From assembly GCA_949287985.1 (NCBI GenBank), contig CASEIN010000062.1:25706-89705 (forward strand): 64,000 nucleotides of DNA, read 5' to 3'. Position numbers and translations under genes: made by a program. The notes beneath the pieces are model-generated. The model saw nothing but the letters and a program-made list of their open reading frames with translations, had not been told where the DNA came from and searched no databases. Positions 48,834-58,167 of the stretch are shown here, piece by piece; the first letter of the stretch is position 1; the number at the start of each line of letters is the position of its first letter. Source of the DNA: Mucispirillum schaedleri (GTDB lineage Bacteria > Chrysiogenota > Deferribacteres > Deferribacterales > Mucispirillaceae).

Positions 48834-50495
48834 GTGAAAAAAAATATTTTACTAATATCATTGTATCTAATTATTTCAATAATGTTTATCTCATGTAAAA
48901 AGACAGAGGAAGTATCAGATAATATAACAGTTATTAGTGAACCAGAAAAAGAGAAAGTTGTTGATGATTTTCAAGATTATGGTGATGCACTATCTACTGG
49001 TGAGATAGCAGAACCAATAAATCTAATTCCTGCTATGGCAGCAGATTCTGCAAGCCATAATGTTACCCAATATATATATAATGGTTTAGTAAAATATGAT
49101 AAAGACCTTAATTTAGTTGGTGATTTAGCAGAACGATGGGAAATAAGTGATAATAATACAGTAATCACTTTTTATTTAAAAAAAGGCGTAAAATGGCATG
49201 ATGGCGTAGAATTTACAGCAGATGATGTAAAATTTACATATGAATTTATGATATCAGATGATACTCCAACAGTATATGATAGTGATTTTAGAACAATAGA
49301 AAGTGTTGAAGTAATAGATAGATATACTGTAAAAATTGTATATAATGAAGCATATGCTACATCACTTGGCAGCTGGAGTATATGGATGATGCCAGCTCAT
49401 GCATTAAAAGGCAAACCAAGCCAGTCACCGTTACAGAGAAAACCAATAGGCACAGGTCCATATAAACTTGAAAGCTGGACACCGGGAAAATCTGTAATAT
49501 TAACTTCTTTTCATGACTATTTTGAAGGAAGGCCAAAAATAGAAAAAATATTTATACGAACTATTCCAAACCAAACTACTCAATATTTGGAGCTTTTAAA
49601 TGGTTCTATAGATATTATGGGAATGAATGCAAAACAGGAAGCATTAGATACAAAAACGCCAATGTATCAGAATAATTATAATACATATTCATATTTAGAT
49701 TTTTCTTATACATATATAGGTTATAATTTAAGACGTGCACCATATAATAATAAACTTGTGCGACAGGCTTTAACTTATGCAATTGATAAGCAAAGTATAA
49801 TTAATGGTATATTATATGGTAAGGGGTATGTGGCAGAAGGTCCATATCAGCCTAACTCTATATGGTATAATAAAAATTTAGTTCCAATGAGTTATAATAT
49901 TGAAAAAGCGAAATCGCTTTTAGCAGAAGCTGGATTTAAAGACAGTGATGGTGATGGAATTTTAGAGTATAACGGTAAAAAATTTACAATAGAATTAATG
50001 ATTAATAACGGTAATGATGTTCGTGCAAAAATTGCAGAGATAGTGCAGCAAAGCTGGGCACAAATTGGTATTGATGTGCAGATAAAGTCATTAGAATGGG
50101 CAACAATGCTTAGTGCAACAAGACAGGGTGGATTTGATGCTGTTATTTTAGGCTGGACAACACCACTAGATCCAGACCAGTATGATATATGGGCAAGTGA
50201 AAGATGCAAAGATAACGGACAGAATTATATATGCTACAGCAATGAAGAAGTTGATTATTTATTAACAGAAGCAAAAAAAGAATTTAATATGGAAAAGAGA
50301 AAATCATATTACGACAGGGTGCAGGAAATATTATTAGATGAACAGCCATATACATTTTTATATTTTCCTTATGTCCATATTGCATTAAATAAAAGGTTTG
50401 AAAATGTAAAGCCTGAAAAAGCAGGTATTACTTATAATTTTATTGACTGGTATGTAAAAAAGGCTAATCAGAAATATAGTATATTAACCCAGTAA
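48834..50495 (+). CDS. Oligopeptide/dipeptide ABC transporter substrate-binding lipoprotein
   Basis: 553-residue family-5 solute-binding protein (OppA/DppA type). It starts at GTG 48834 and has a lipoprotein signal with FISC (Cys21). Hallmarks: LNLVGDLAERWEISDNNTVI, FYLKKGVKWHDGVEFTADDV, RKPIGTGPYKLESW, and ALTYAIDKQSIINGILYGKG in the middle. The permease and ATPase subunits are not in the window, so the partner transporter is elsewhere. Ends 9 bases before a glycan gene, which may be a chance junction between housekeeping and accessory DNA. Confidence 0.92.
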   Translation: MKKNILLISLYLIISIMFISCKKTEEVSDNITVISEPEKEKVVDDFQDYGDALSTGEIAEPINLIPAMAADSASHNVTQYIYNGLVKYDKDLNLVGDLAERWEISDNNTVITFYLKKGVKWHDGVEFTADDVKFTYEFMISDDTPTVYDSDFRTIESVEVIDRYTVKIVYNEAYATSLGSWSIWMMPAHALKGKPSQSPLQRKPIGTGPYKLESWTPGKSVILTSFHDYFEGRPKIEKIFIRTIPNQTTQYLELLNGSIDIMGMNAKQEALDTKTPMYQNNYNTYSYLDFSYTYIGYNLRRAPYNNKLVRQALTYAIDKQSIINGILYGKGYVAEGPYQPNSIWYNKNLVPMSYNIEKAKSLLAEAGFKDSDGDGILEYNGKKFTIELMINNGNDVRAKIAEIVQQSWAQIGIDVQIKSLEWATMLSATRQGGFDAVILGWTTPLDPDQYDIWASERCKDNGQNYICYSNEEVDYLLTEAKKEFNMEKRKSYYDRVQEILLDEQPYTFLYFPYVHIALNKRFENVKPEKAGITYNFIDWYVKKANQKYSILTQ

Positions 50496-50504
50496 AGAGT
50501 AGAT

Positions 50505-51437
50505 ATGATACGCAGGAACGTTAAAAGGATATGTCTTTTTGCAGGTTATAACGCAGATGAAATAATTGAAGATTACGTTGTATACTTAATAGAAAAATTA
50601 TCCTTAGTTTCTGATGTATACTATTTAGCAGATAATAATTTACCAGATGAAGAAAAATCAAAAATTACCCCTTATGTAAAAGCAGCCTATGGATTTAAGC
50701 ATGAAAAATATGATTTTGGCTCATGGCAGGAATTAATCAATATTTTAGGCTGGGAAAAATTAGCAGAATATGATGAATTAATTTTAACCAATGATAGTAT
50801 CATTGGCCCAGTATATAATATCCAAATATTAATAGATAAGACAATTTTAGATGAGGAATGGCAGGCGTGTGGTATTAACTATGCATATGATTACCACAGC
50901 TGGCATATAAGCAGTTACTTTTTAATGCTGAAAAAAGAAGTCTTCACATCATATATGTTTAAAGAATATATTAAAAGTATAAAAAAAGAAAAAAGTGTGG
51001 AAAATGTCATAGAAAATTATGAAATAGGTTTATCACGTTTATTAATACAAAGTGGCTATAATGTAAAAAGTATAGTAGATTTTAAGAAAAATATATATAT
51101 TTCATGGCGTAAGTTTTTAATAAAGGGCAGCCCTTTTATTAAGAAAAAAGTTTTTAGTTATGAGCTTTTTTTCTTAAGTAGAGCATTTGGCTGGAGCTTT
51201 TTTCTAAAAAAATATACAAATTTTAATATTGACCTTATAAAAAAACATATAAAATATTTTTATAAAAATACAAGTTATGCAAGGCTTCTTTTTAATAAAA
51301 ACTTTTGGAAGTATGCATTTAAAGGTGCTATAAAAATTGTTATGGAAGATGATAGAAAAGTAATACGAATTTTTGGTATTTATTTATTAAATAGAGTAAA
51401 CTATGGCACTAATAAAATAAAAATCATGGGTAAGTAA
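50505..51437 (+). CDS. RgpF-like rhamnan synthesis family protein, copy 1
   Basis: 310-residue protein matching the family of RgpF (rhamnan synthesis protein F, a putative glycosyltransferase). Conserved blocks: VKRICLFAGYNADEIIEDYV, YDFGSWQELINILGW, YDELILTNDSIIGPVYNI (the N-D-S block), and a C-terminal IYISWRKFLIKGSPFIKKK. Shares these blocks with the gene at 59547 (close paralogue) and more distantly with 61586. No signal peptide or clear transmembrane segment. First gene of the glycan locus; galE follows directly. Enzymatic role unproven; likely extends a polysaccharide. Confidence 0.8.
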   Translation: MIRRNVKRICLFAGYNADEIIEDYVVYLIEKLSLVSDVYYLADNNLPDEEKSKITPYVKAAYGFKHEKYDFGSWQELINILGWEKLAEYDELILTNDSIIGPVYNIQILIDKTILDEEWQACGINYAYDYHSWHISSYFLMLKKEVFTSYMFKEYIKSIKKEKSVENVIENYEIGLSRLLIQSGYNVKSIVDFKKNIYISWRKFLIKGSPFIKKKVFSYELFFLSRAFGWSFFLKKYTNFNIDLIKKHIKYFYKNTSYARLLFNKNFWKYAFKGAIKIVMEDDRKVIRIFGIYLLNRVNYGTNKIKIMGK

Positions 51438-52436
51438 ATGAATATATTAATAACAGGTGGTTTAGGCTATATAGGAAGCCATACAGTTATAGAATGTATT
51501 AACAATAATAATAATGTTATCATTGTAGATAATCTTTATAACTCTTCAATTAAAGTATTACACAATCTAAATAGTTATTTAAATAAAAATATTAAATTTT
51601 ATGAAATAGATATGCATGATATTAATAACCTGGAGAAAATATTTAAGGAAAATAAAATAGAATGTGTTATTCATTTTGCAGGTTATAAGGCCGTAGGTGA
51701 ATCAGTTGTAAAGCCTTTAAAATACTATGATAATAATCTTTGTATAACAATAAATCTTTTAAAACTAATGGAACAATACGGTGTTAAGAAAATAATATTT
51801 AGTTCGTCAGCCACAGTATATAAAGAAAGTGAGATACTGCCATTAACTGAAAATATGCCACTTGGAGTTACAAACCCATATGGCAGAAGTAAGCTAATAA
51901 TAGAAGATATTATGCAGGATATGGCAAATGCTGATAATGAGTTTAAAGTAGTAATTTTGCGCTATTTTAATCCAATAGGAGCTCACCCATGTGGTTTATT
52001 TGGAGAAGAAAATAATGGAATACCAAATAATTTAATGCCCTACATTGTGAAAGTTGCAAAAGGAGAGTTGGAATATTTAAGGGTATTTGGAGATGATTAT
52101 AATACAAAAGACGGCACAGGGGTAAGAGATTATATACATGTAGTAGATTTAGCAGCTGCACATATAAAAGCAATAACGGCATTTGATTTTGAAAGTAATA
52201 TAAATATATATAACATTGGAACAGGTAAAGGATATTCAGTGTTTGAAATAGTAAATAATTTTGAAAAGGCAACAGGCATAAAAATACCTTATAAAGTAGT
52301 TGAAAGAAGAAGTGGTGATATAGGGGAATACTATGCAGATAACAAAAAAGCAAGAAAAGAGCTAGATTTTATAGCAGAATATGGTATATTAGAAATGTGT
52401 CATGACGCATGGAATTTTGAAAAAGGAAAAAATTAA
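51438..52436 (+). CDS. galE: UDP-glucose 4-epimerase
   Basis: 332-residue short-chain dehydrogenase/epimerase making UDP-galactose (or UDP-GalNAc) from the gluco form. NAD-binding GGLGYIGSHT at residues 6-15, the catalytic S-S/YxxxK pair in IIFSSSATVYK and NPYGRSKLI (about 150), and RYFNPIGAHP. It begins directly after the RgpF-like gene and its TAA shares one base with the ATG of the next. Supplies sugar donors for this locus. Confidence 0.94.
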   Translation: MNILITGGLGYIGSHTVIECINNNNNVIIVDNLYNSSIKVLHNLNSYLNKNIKFYEIDMHDINNLEKIFKENKIECVIHFAGYKAVGESVVKPLKYYDNNLCITINLLKLMEQYGVKKIIFSSSATVYKESEILPLTENMPLGVTNPYGRSKLIIEDIMQDMANADNEFKVVILRYFNPIGAHPCGLFGEENNGIPNNLMPYIVKVAKGELEYLRVFGDDYNTKDGTGVRDYIHVVDLAAAHIKAITAFDFESNINIYNIGTGKGYSVFEIVNNFEKATGIKIPYKVVERRSGDIGEYYADNKKARKELDFIAEYGILEMCHDAWNFEKGKN

Positions 52437-52894
52437 TGAATAATATAAAACTTATTGAGCTTATAAGCCATGGTGATAACAGGGGAAGTTTAATAGCACT
52501 TGAAAAGAAACATAATGTGCCTTTTGATATAAAAAGGGTATATTATATATATGATACAAAACGTGGAGTACCACGTGGTTTTCATGCTCATGAAGATTTG
52601 GAACAGATGCTAATATGTGTCAGCGGGTCATGTAAAATAAAAGTTGATAACGGAAAAGAGCAGGAAGTTTATGAACTAAATACTCCAGAGCAGGCTTTAT
52701 ATATTGGTAAAATGATATGGCGGGAAATGTTTGAATTTTCAGGGGGTTGTGTTTTAATGGTAATTGCTAGTCAGTATTATAACCCTGAAGAATACATTAG
52801 AGATTATAATAAATTTTTAGAAATGGTAAATGGGGGGGGGGTAATAGTTAAATGTATATTCACCCACTTTCTGATGTTAAAAGTAAAAATATAG
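52436..52894 (+). CDS. FdtA/QdtA-like sugar 3,4-ketoisomerase (cupin) with a poly-G tract
   Basis: Predicted dTDP-4-dehydro-6-deoxyglucose 3,4-isomerase of the WxcM/FdtA/QdtA cupin type, the first step toward dTDP-3-amino-3,6-dideoxyhexoses. Motifs: [40 protein letters not shown] (cupin His), [22 protein letters not shown]10 tract at 52832-52841 sits after the conserved part. With G10 the frame runs 17 codons past the tract and 43 bases into the next gene; with G9 it stops at once (TAA), with G11 it stops at a TAA directly before the next ATG. So the catalytic core is unchanged but the tail and the coupling vary. dTDP-glucose genes rmlA/rmlB are not here. Confidence 0.82.
   Translation: MNNIKLIELISHGDNRGSLIALEKKHNVPFDIKRVYYIYDTKRGVPRGFHAHEDLEQMLICVSGSCKIKVDNGKEQEVYELNTPEQALYIGKMIWREMFEFSGGCVLMVIASQYYNPEEYIRDYNKFLEMVNGGGVIVKCIFTHFLMLKVKI
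52832..52841 (+). repeat. G10 homopolymer tract near the 3' end of the ketoisomerase gene
   Basis: Ten consecutive G's in a very AT-rich locus. In frame as GGG GGG GGG G. Prone to slipped-strand change; length changes alter the C-terminus and its relation to the ATG at 52852. Confidence 0.9.
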
Positions 52895-53307
52895 GAAAAG
52901 ACAGCAAAATATGGCAATTCTGTGTTGTATTTGAAAAAGCAGTAATCGGCGAAAACTGTAATATTTGTGCTAATGTGCTAATAGAAAATGATGTAGTAAT
53001 AGGAAACAATGTAACAATAAAAAGTGGTGTACAGCTTTGGGACGGCCTGCGTGTTGAAGATAATGTTTTTATCGGTCCAAATGTTACATTTACTAATGAT
53101 TTATATCCAAGGTCTAAAAAGTATCCAGAGAAATTTTTAAATACAGTAATAAAAAAAGGAGCATCAATTGGAGCAAACTCTACAATACTTCCCGGTGTTA
53201 CAATTGGTGAAAACGCAATGATAGCAGCAGGAAGCATTGTCACAAAAGATGTGCCGGCAAATAAATTATATAAAAATAAAATAACAGTAGAAATAAAGGA
53301 TATATAA
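52852..53307 (+). CDS. FdtC/QdtC-like sugar N-acetyltransferase (left-handed beta-helix)
   Basis: 151-residue acetyltransferase of the hexapeptide-repeat class, predicted to N-acetylate a dTDP-3-amino-3,6-dideoxyhexose. Repeats such as [30 protein letters not shown] and [20 protein letters not shown] form the left-handed beta-helix. It starts inside the tail of the ketoisomerase frame (as read with G10) and ends 1 base before the aminotransferase ATG. Shorter than FdtC of Aneurinibacillus. The N-acetylated product would be dTDP-Fuc3NAc or dTDP-Qui3NAc; sequence cannot tell which. Confidence 0.85.
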   Translation: MYIHPLSDVKSKNIGKDSKIWQFCVVFEKAVIGENCNICANVLIENDVVIGNNVTIKSGVQLWDGLRVEDNVFIGPNVTFTNDLYPRSKKYPEKFLNTVIKKGASIGANSTILPGVTIGENAMIAAGSIVTKDVPANKLYKNKITVEIKDI

Positions 53308-53308
53308 G

Positions 53309-54388
53309 ATGATTAAGTTTTTAGATTTGCATAAGATTAATGAAAGATATAGAAAAGAGATAGATGAAAGTATAAAAGAAGTTCTTGATAGTGGCTGGTA
53401 TTTGTTAGGAAAACAAAATGAAGAATTTTGCAAAAATTTTGCTGAATATTGTGGTGTAAAATATGCAGTTGGAGTTGCAAATGGGCTAGATGCATTAAAA
53501 CTTGCTATAATGGCTCTTGGCTTTAAAGAAGGTGATGAAATAATCGTGCCATCAAATACATATATTGCTTCTATTTTAGCAATATCAGAATGTGGCTGCA
53601 CACCTGTATTAGTAGAGCCAGATATTAATACATATAATATTAATCCTGATTTAATAGAAGCAAAAATTACTAAAAATACTAAGGCAATACTGGCTGTGCA
53701 TTTATATGGTCAGACTGCAAATATGCAAAAAATATCCCAAATAGCTGATAAATATAATTTAAAATTAATAGAAGATGCAGCCCAAGCCCATGGAGCATAC
53801 CATAATGGTAAAAGGGCAGGAAACTTAGCAGATGTGGCAGGTTTTTCTTTTTATCCAGGTAAAAATTTAGGCTGTCTGGGGGACGGTGGTGCTGTTACCA
53901 CAAATAATGAAGAGTTGTATAATAAAATAGTGGCATTAAAAAACTATGGAAGCCATAAAAAATATGAAAACTTATATATTGGGCTAAATTCAAGATTAGA
54001 TGAAATTCAGGCTGGTATATTAAATATAAAATTAAAAACATTAGATAAAGATAATGAATATAGAAGAAAAATAGCAAAATATTATATAGAAAATATAAAA
54101 AACGAAAAGATTATTTTGCCAAACTATAGTGAAGACCATGTATATCATATATTTGCAGTGCGAACAGAAAAAAGAGATGAATTGCAGCAGTATTTAAAAG
54201 AAAATAATATAGAAACGCTGATACATTATCCAATACCACCACATAAGCAGGTTTGTTATAATGGTAAGCTTGGGGAAAGTTATTCAGTAAGTGAAAAAAT
54301 ACACTCCACAATTTTAAGCCTTCCCATATCACCTGTAATAGAAATGGCAGAAGTGGAAAAGATTGTGGAAGTTATTAATAAATTTTAG
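53309..54388 (+). CDS. FdtB/QdtB-like PLP-dependent sugar 3-aminotransferase
   Basis: 359-residue DegT/DnrJ/EryC1/StrS aminotransferase acting on the 3-keto sugar from the upstream isomerase. PLP Lys185 sits in [18 protein letters not shown], with [17 protein letters not shown] before it and [12 protein letters not shown]. Together with the isomerase and acetyltransferase it makes the classical three-gene dTDP-3-acylamino-3,6-dideoxyhexose module. The intervening gene order here is isomerase, acetyltransferase, aminotransferase. Confidence 0.92.
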   Translation: MIKFLDLHKINERYRKEIDESIKEVLDSGWYLLGKQNEEFCKNFAEYCGVKYAVGVANGLDALKLAIMALGFKEGDEIIVPSNTYIASILAISECGCTPVLVEPDINTYNINPDLIEAKITKNTKAILAVHLYGQTANMQKISQIADKYNLKLIEDAAQAHGAYHNGKRAGNLADVAGFSFYPGKNLGCLGDGGAVTTNNEELYNKIVALKNYGSHKKYENLYIGLNSRLDEIQAGILNIKLKTLDKDNEYRRKIAKYYIENIKNEKIILPNYSEDHVYHIFAVRTEKRDELQQYLKENNIETLIHYPIPPHKQVCYNGKLGESYSVSEKIHSTILSLPISPVIEMAEVEKIVEVINKF

Positions 54389-54397
54389 GATATCATT

Positions 54398-55423
54398 ATG
54401 CAGGAAAGAATACCCATATTTTTTACATTTGATAATAATTATGCAGCTCAATGTGGTGTAACATTTGAATCACTGCTTTATAACGCCCACAAAAGTGTGT
54501 TTTATGAACTTTATATATTAAGTGACTTTATAAGTGAAGAAAACCAAAATAAATTACATCAAATAGTAAATAAATATAATAATGCAACACTTGAGATAAT
54601 AATATTAAATGAGAATAAAATTAGTTTTCATAATAATTTTTCAAGGCAGATAAGTGATACTGTCTTAACTAAAGAAGCATTATACAGGTGCGTTCCTACG
54701 ATGGTAGAAGCATTTGATAAATATGATAAAATCATATATTCAGATGTAGATATTGTGGTTATGAAAGACATAAGCCAGCTTTATGATATTGATTTGGAAG
54801 ATAAATATTTAGCCAGTTTTAAAACTCCAGCTTTTTTATCACATGAAACAGAGCATCTAGAACAAAGCATACGTGACCAATACTTTGGGGGGGGGCTTTG
54901 GATAATGAATCTGAAAAAAATGCGTGAAGATAATTTAGAAGAAAAAATCCTTTCAATTACAAATAACCAAGAGCTTAAGCTTATATGGAATGAACAAGAT
55001 ATAATGAATATTGCTTGTGATGGTAATGTGGCATATTTTTCTTATGAATATGTATCACTTCCACACTGGTATTATGAGCTAAAAGATAAAGATTACTATG
55101 ATGAAATATATAAAAATAGAGAACTTGAAGATGCTATGATGAGGCCAGCTATTATTCATTATGCAGGTTATAAACCATGGGTAAAAAGGTCAAGACCACC
55201 TAGAACATATGAAATATGGTATTATTATTTACGAAAAACACCATTTAAACATGATTTTGATGATATTTATGAGTATATCGAAAGCAAAATTTATAGGTAT
55301 AAAATAATACTTTTTGGATTTATACCATTAGGAACAGTAAAAATAGAAGGTGCAATTAAAGGTAAAATATATATAAAAATATTTAATAAAATAAAATTTA
55401 TAAAGCTTACTCAAATAAATTAA
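54398..55423 (+). CDS. Glycosyltransferase family 8 protein with in-frame poly-G tract
   Basis: 341-residue GT-A enzyme of family 8. It begins PIFFTFDNNYAAQCGVTF, has the metal-binding DxD in YSDVDIVVMKD (about residue 113) and the retaining-GT8 block GGGLWIMNLKKM (about 163-174), then HYAGYKPWVKRSRPPRTYEIW. A G9 tract (54887-54895) encodes GGG of that block, so the gene is ON in this assembly; G8 or G10 would stop the protein within a few codons. Convergent with a - strand GT2 gene, stops 1 base apart. Donor likely UDP-galactose or UDP-glucose. Confidence 0.88.
   Translation: MQERIPIFFTFDNNYAAQCGVTFESLLYNAHKSVFYELYILSDFISEENQNKLHQIVNKYNNATLEIIILNENKISFHNNFSRQISDTVLTKEALYRCVPTMVEAFDKYDKIIYSDVDIVVMKDISQLYDIDLEDKYLASFKTPAFLSHETEHLEQSIRDQYFGGGLWIMNLKKMREDNLEEKILSITNNQELKLIWNEQDIMNIACDGNVAYFSYEYVSLPHWYYELKDKDYYDEIYKNRELEDAMMRPAIIHYAGYKPWVKRSRPPRTYEIWYYYLRKTPFKHDFDDIYEYIESKIYRYKIILFGFIPLGTVKIEGAIKGKIYIKIFNKIKFIKLTQIN
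54887..54895 (+). repeat. G9 tract in the GT8 catalytic region
   Basis: Nine G's encode Gly163-165. Loss of one G gives a stop 5 codons later (TAA); gain of one gives a stop (TGA) 13 codons on. A clean ON/OFF switch. Confidence 0.93.
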
Positions 55424-55424
55424 A

Positions 55425-56462
55425 TTATAAAGTTATATTTATACCAAAAATAGAAATTATTTTGTATTTTTTTCCAGTAATAAAATTTTTATATTTTTTT
55501 ATAGAAAAAAATGGTATCGAATATGTATAATAGTTATAGTTACCTTTATTTTTACTGTTAGAAATCTTTGAAGAATAAAGTATCGAAGCATCAGGTGTTT
55601 CAAGTAATACTTTTATAAAATAGCTATGTGATTTAATAAGTGATATAGTATCATTTTCACTGCTTGAGCCTATATATTCTATAAAATATTTTTTAAATAC
55701 ATTAGAAACTGGCTTATCATTCCAATATCTATCATAATACTGTGCCAAAAGTAATAAAAATCTTGATAAATTCCTACTGACATTTGAGCTGTGGCGTCTA
55801 TAATAAAAGCCAGATTTACGTTTAATATGAAGCGAGTAGTTGGGATTACTTATTAAATAGTTAAAAATTTTTGTTCTTAAAACAATATCATCACCTAAAA
55901 TATCCTCATCAAATCCACCAATTCTATCAATAAGTTCTCTTTTAAAAAGACAGCCTTGGATAAATACAGAATGAGCTTTGTTATATTCAAGCTCAAGTAA
56001 TATTTCTGGTGTTATTATGCTATTAGATTTTTCAAATTCATTTATAAATGATTTATTTGACTGGATATTATTATTTTCATCAATAATAATAGGAGCTGTT
56101 GTCCCTGACATTAAAATATTACTATCGCTATTCATAATATCAATCTGCTCTTTTAAAAAATCAGGTGTAAGTGCATCATCTAAAGCTATAAAAATAACAT
56201 ATTCGCCTTGAGATTTTTTAAATAAATTATTGAAATTTGCACCAATATTACCTGTATTATTCTGAGATAAAACAGTAAAAGGCACAGGAGAATTATTGCT
56301 CATATTATTTAATATATCTACACTATTATCACTAGAACCGTCATCTAATGCAATAATTTCTATATTTTTATAAGACTGATTGAAAAAACTTTCAATTGAA
56401 TATTGAATATAATCAGCATGATTATAGGAAAGACAGCAAATGGAGCAAAGATCTTTTATCAT
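55425..56462 (-). CDS. Glycosyltransferase family 2 protein
   Basis: 345-residue GT-A enzyme, the only - strand gene inside the left part of the glycan locus. N-terminal CSICCLSYNHADYIQYSIES, IIALDDGSSDNSVDIL (about residues 35-50) and IFIALDDALTPDFLKEQ (metal site). No transmembrane domain; the C-terminus is a long mixed tail. Its promoter and that of the + strand gene at 56558 share a 95-base divergent gap. Donor and acceptor unknown. Confidence 0.87.
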   Translation of the reverse strand: MIKDLCSICCLSYNHADYIQYSIESFFNQSYKNIEIIALDDGSSDNSVDILNNMSNNSPVPFTVLSQNNTGNIGANFNNLFKKSQGEYVIFIALDDALTPDFLKEQIDIMNSDSNILMSGTTAPIIIDENNNIQSNKSFINEFEKSNSIITPEILLELEYNKAHSVFIQGCLFKRELIDRIGGFDEDILGDDIVLRTKIFNYLISNPNYSLHIKRKSGFYYRRHSSNVSRNLSRFLLLLAQYYDRYWNDKPVSNVFKKYFIEYIGSSSENDTISLIKSHSYFIKVLLETPDASILYSSKISNSKNKGNYNYYTYSIPFFSIKKYKNFITGKKYKIISIFGINITL

Positions 56463-56514
56463 AAATCACCTCAAAATATATATATTTGAATAATAAATAA
56501 AAAACAACAAAAAC

Positions 56515-56542
56515 TTGACAAAAAAAGAGATTTATATACAAT
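56515..56542 (+). promoter_or_regulatory. Sigma-70-like promoter of the GtrII-like gene
   Basis: TTGACA (56515-56520), 16-base spacer, TACAAT (56537-56542), then AGGAG RBS at 56548-56552. Near-consensus, so the gene is likely well expressed when its poly-G is in frame. Confidence 0.72.
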
Positions 56543-56557
56543 AAGTTAGGAGTATTA

Positions 56558-58069
56558 ATGAAAAAAAATACAATTAAATTGGAAAATACGGTAGAGAAAA
56601 TCAATATTTTCTTTAAAAATAATAGTAAAATAATTGTTATATGTTCTGTAATAGTATTAATAATAAATATTGTAGATATCGTTACAATAAAATTTGGGAT
56701 AGATAGTGAACATACAGCCATATTAGGTACACATGAAATGTTTAAACTAAGTGGCAGGTTTGGATTATATATCTTAAATATTTTATTTCCTATAGGTTCT
56801 TATCAAATTATTTCACAAATACTTGGCCTATTATGTCTTATTATTACTGGTTTAATAATAATAAATAATTACAATTTTAATAATATAGAAAAAATTTTAT
56901 TTACACTTTTATTTGTAACTTATCCAAGTGCTGCATATATGCAATACTATTATTTTCAATCTTTTTATATATTTTTTTCAATTCTATTAACCGTTATTTC
57001 TTATAAATTATTAGATAGCCCATCTATTATATATCGTATATTTAGTATATTGATTCTAACTTTTAGTATATCAGTATTTCAAGCAAATGTAGCAATTTTT
57101 CTATCCGTAATGGCAATAGATTTAATTTTACAGCATTTAAATTTGGGGGGGGGAAAACTCAAAAATAATTTAAAAAAATTATGCAAAACAACTACTATTG
57201 CTGGGTTTTCTACTATATTATATTTTATAACTCAAAATATAATATTAAAATATCTATGGCATACCAATGATGAATATCACAGAAGTATGATTGCATATGG
57301 TAGAGATGATTTCATTGAAATATTAGGAAATATTTTTACGATTATATGGCGTATAATGGTTGGGCACCATTCTCATTGGGATTTTAGTGCATATAAATAT
57401 ATTACAATTATAATGCTTATAAGCCTAGTATATTATATAATAAAATCAAAAAGTTTGAAAAAGAGTATAACTATAATATTATATCTTTGCCTATTTCTAG
57501 CATCAGTTTTTTCGATGATAATATTAATGGGTACATGGATAGGTTCAAGGATAGATTTGTCTGTAGGATTTTATGGGGCAACAATAATACTTATTTTATA
57601 TAACAGTGTAAAAAATAAAAACATAAAAAAACTATTACTAGTTTTTGGAATATTTGTTATATTGTACCATGGTAGCTTTATAGTTAAATATCAAACTGCA
57701 TCTTATATGATATATACTCAGGATAAAATTACAGCAGTAATCATTTTAAATGATTTATACAAAAATTTTCCAGAAATATATAAAACAAACTATAAAATTA
57801 TTACATATGGAAAAATAGACAATAATGATTTAGACCTTATTCAAGGTGATGGAGTATTTGATTTATCTTCTCCATTTACATTTCCATTTAAAGAGTATAG
57901 ACCAAATTATATTGTAAACTTCTTAAAGATAATGGGATTACCTAGCCATATAAATACAGCAAGCAATAATGATGTTTTAGAAGAGATTGCACATCACATG
58001 CCACACTATCCAAAAAATGGTTATATAGGAATATATAATGATATAATAATAATTAATTTACAAGAATAA
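56558..58069 (+). CDS. GtrII-like multi-pass membrane glucosyltransferase with poly-G tract
   Basis: 503-residue membrane protein with about 10-12 transmembrane helices. The N-terminal block IDSEHTAILGTHEMFKLSGR then FGLYILNILF fits the GtrII family (O-antigen glucosyltransferases that act at the periplasmic side with lipid-linked glucose), and no cytoplasmic GT domain is present. A G9 tract at 57145-57153 (Leu then Gly-Gly-Gly, about residues 196-199) lies in a short polar stretch between helices; G8 and G10 both stop within about 10 codons. Good promoter and RBS. Its likely role is side-chain glucosylation of the surface polymer, switched on and off. Confidence 0.72.
   Translation: MKKNTIKLENTVEKINIFFKNNSKIIVICSVIVLIINIVDIVTIKFGIDSEHTAILGTHEMFKLSGRFGLYILNILFPIGSYQIISQILGLLCLIITGLIIINNYNFNNIEKILFTLLFVTYPSAAYMQYYYFQSFYIFFSILLTVISYKLLDSPSIIYRIFSILILTFSISVFQANVAIFLSVMAIDLILQHLNLGGGKLKNNLKKLCKTTTIAGFSTILYFITQNIILKYLWHTNDEYHRSMIAYGRDDFIEILGNIFTIIWRIMVGHHSHWDFSAYKYITIIMLISLVYYIIKSKSLKKSITIILYLCLFLASVFSMIILMGTWIGSRIDLSVGFYGATIILILYNSVKNKNIKKLLLVFGIFVILYHGSFIVKYQTASYMIYTQDKITAVIILNDLYKNFPEIYKTNYKIITYGKIDNNDLDLIQGDGVFDLSSPFTFPFKEYRPNYIVNFLKIMGLPSHINTASNNDVLEEIAHHMPHYPKNGYIGIYNDIIIINLQE
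57145..57153 (+). repeat. G9 tract in the GtrII-like gene
   Basis: Nine G's in frame as TTG GGG GGG GGA. With eight the frame meets TAA soon after AAA ATA ATT; with ten it meets TAA after CAA AAA. ON/OFF phase-variation candidate. Confidence 0.93.
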
Positions 58070-58167
58070 TGTAAAATTAGATTATGATATAATAAACTAT
58101 TGACAATTTTCTTTCCTTGCTCCATTCTATATAAATAAGTGGTATTTTCTTTGCGGAGGTCAATGCA

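Noticed and set aside
58100..58135. TTGACA upstream of the mcmA2-like gene as a promoter
   Set aside because: The nearest TATA-like hexamers are 22 or 24 bases away, too far for a sigma-70 promoter.
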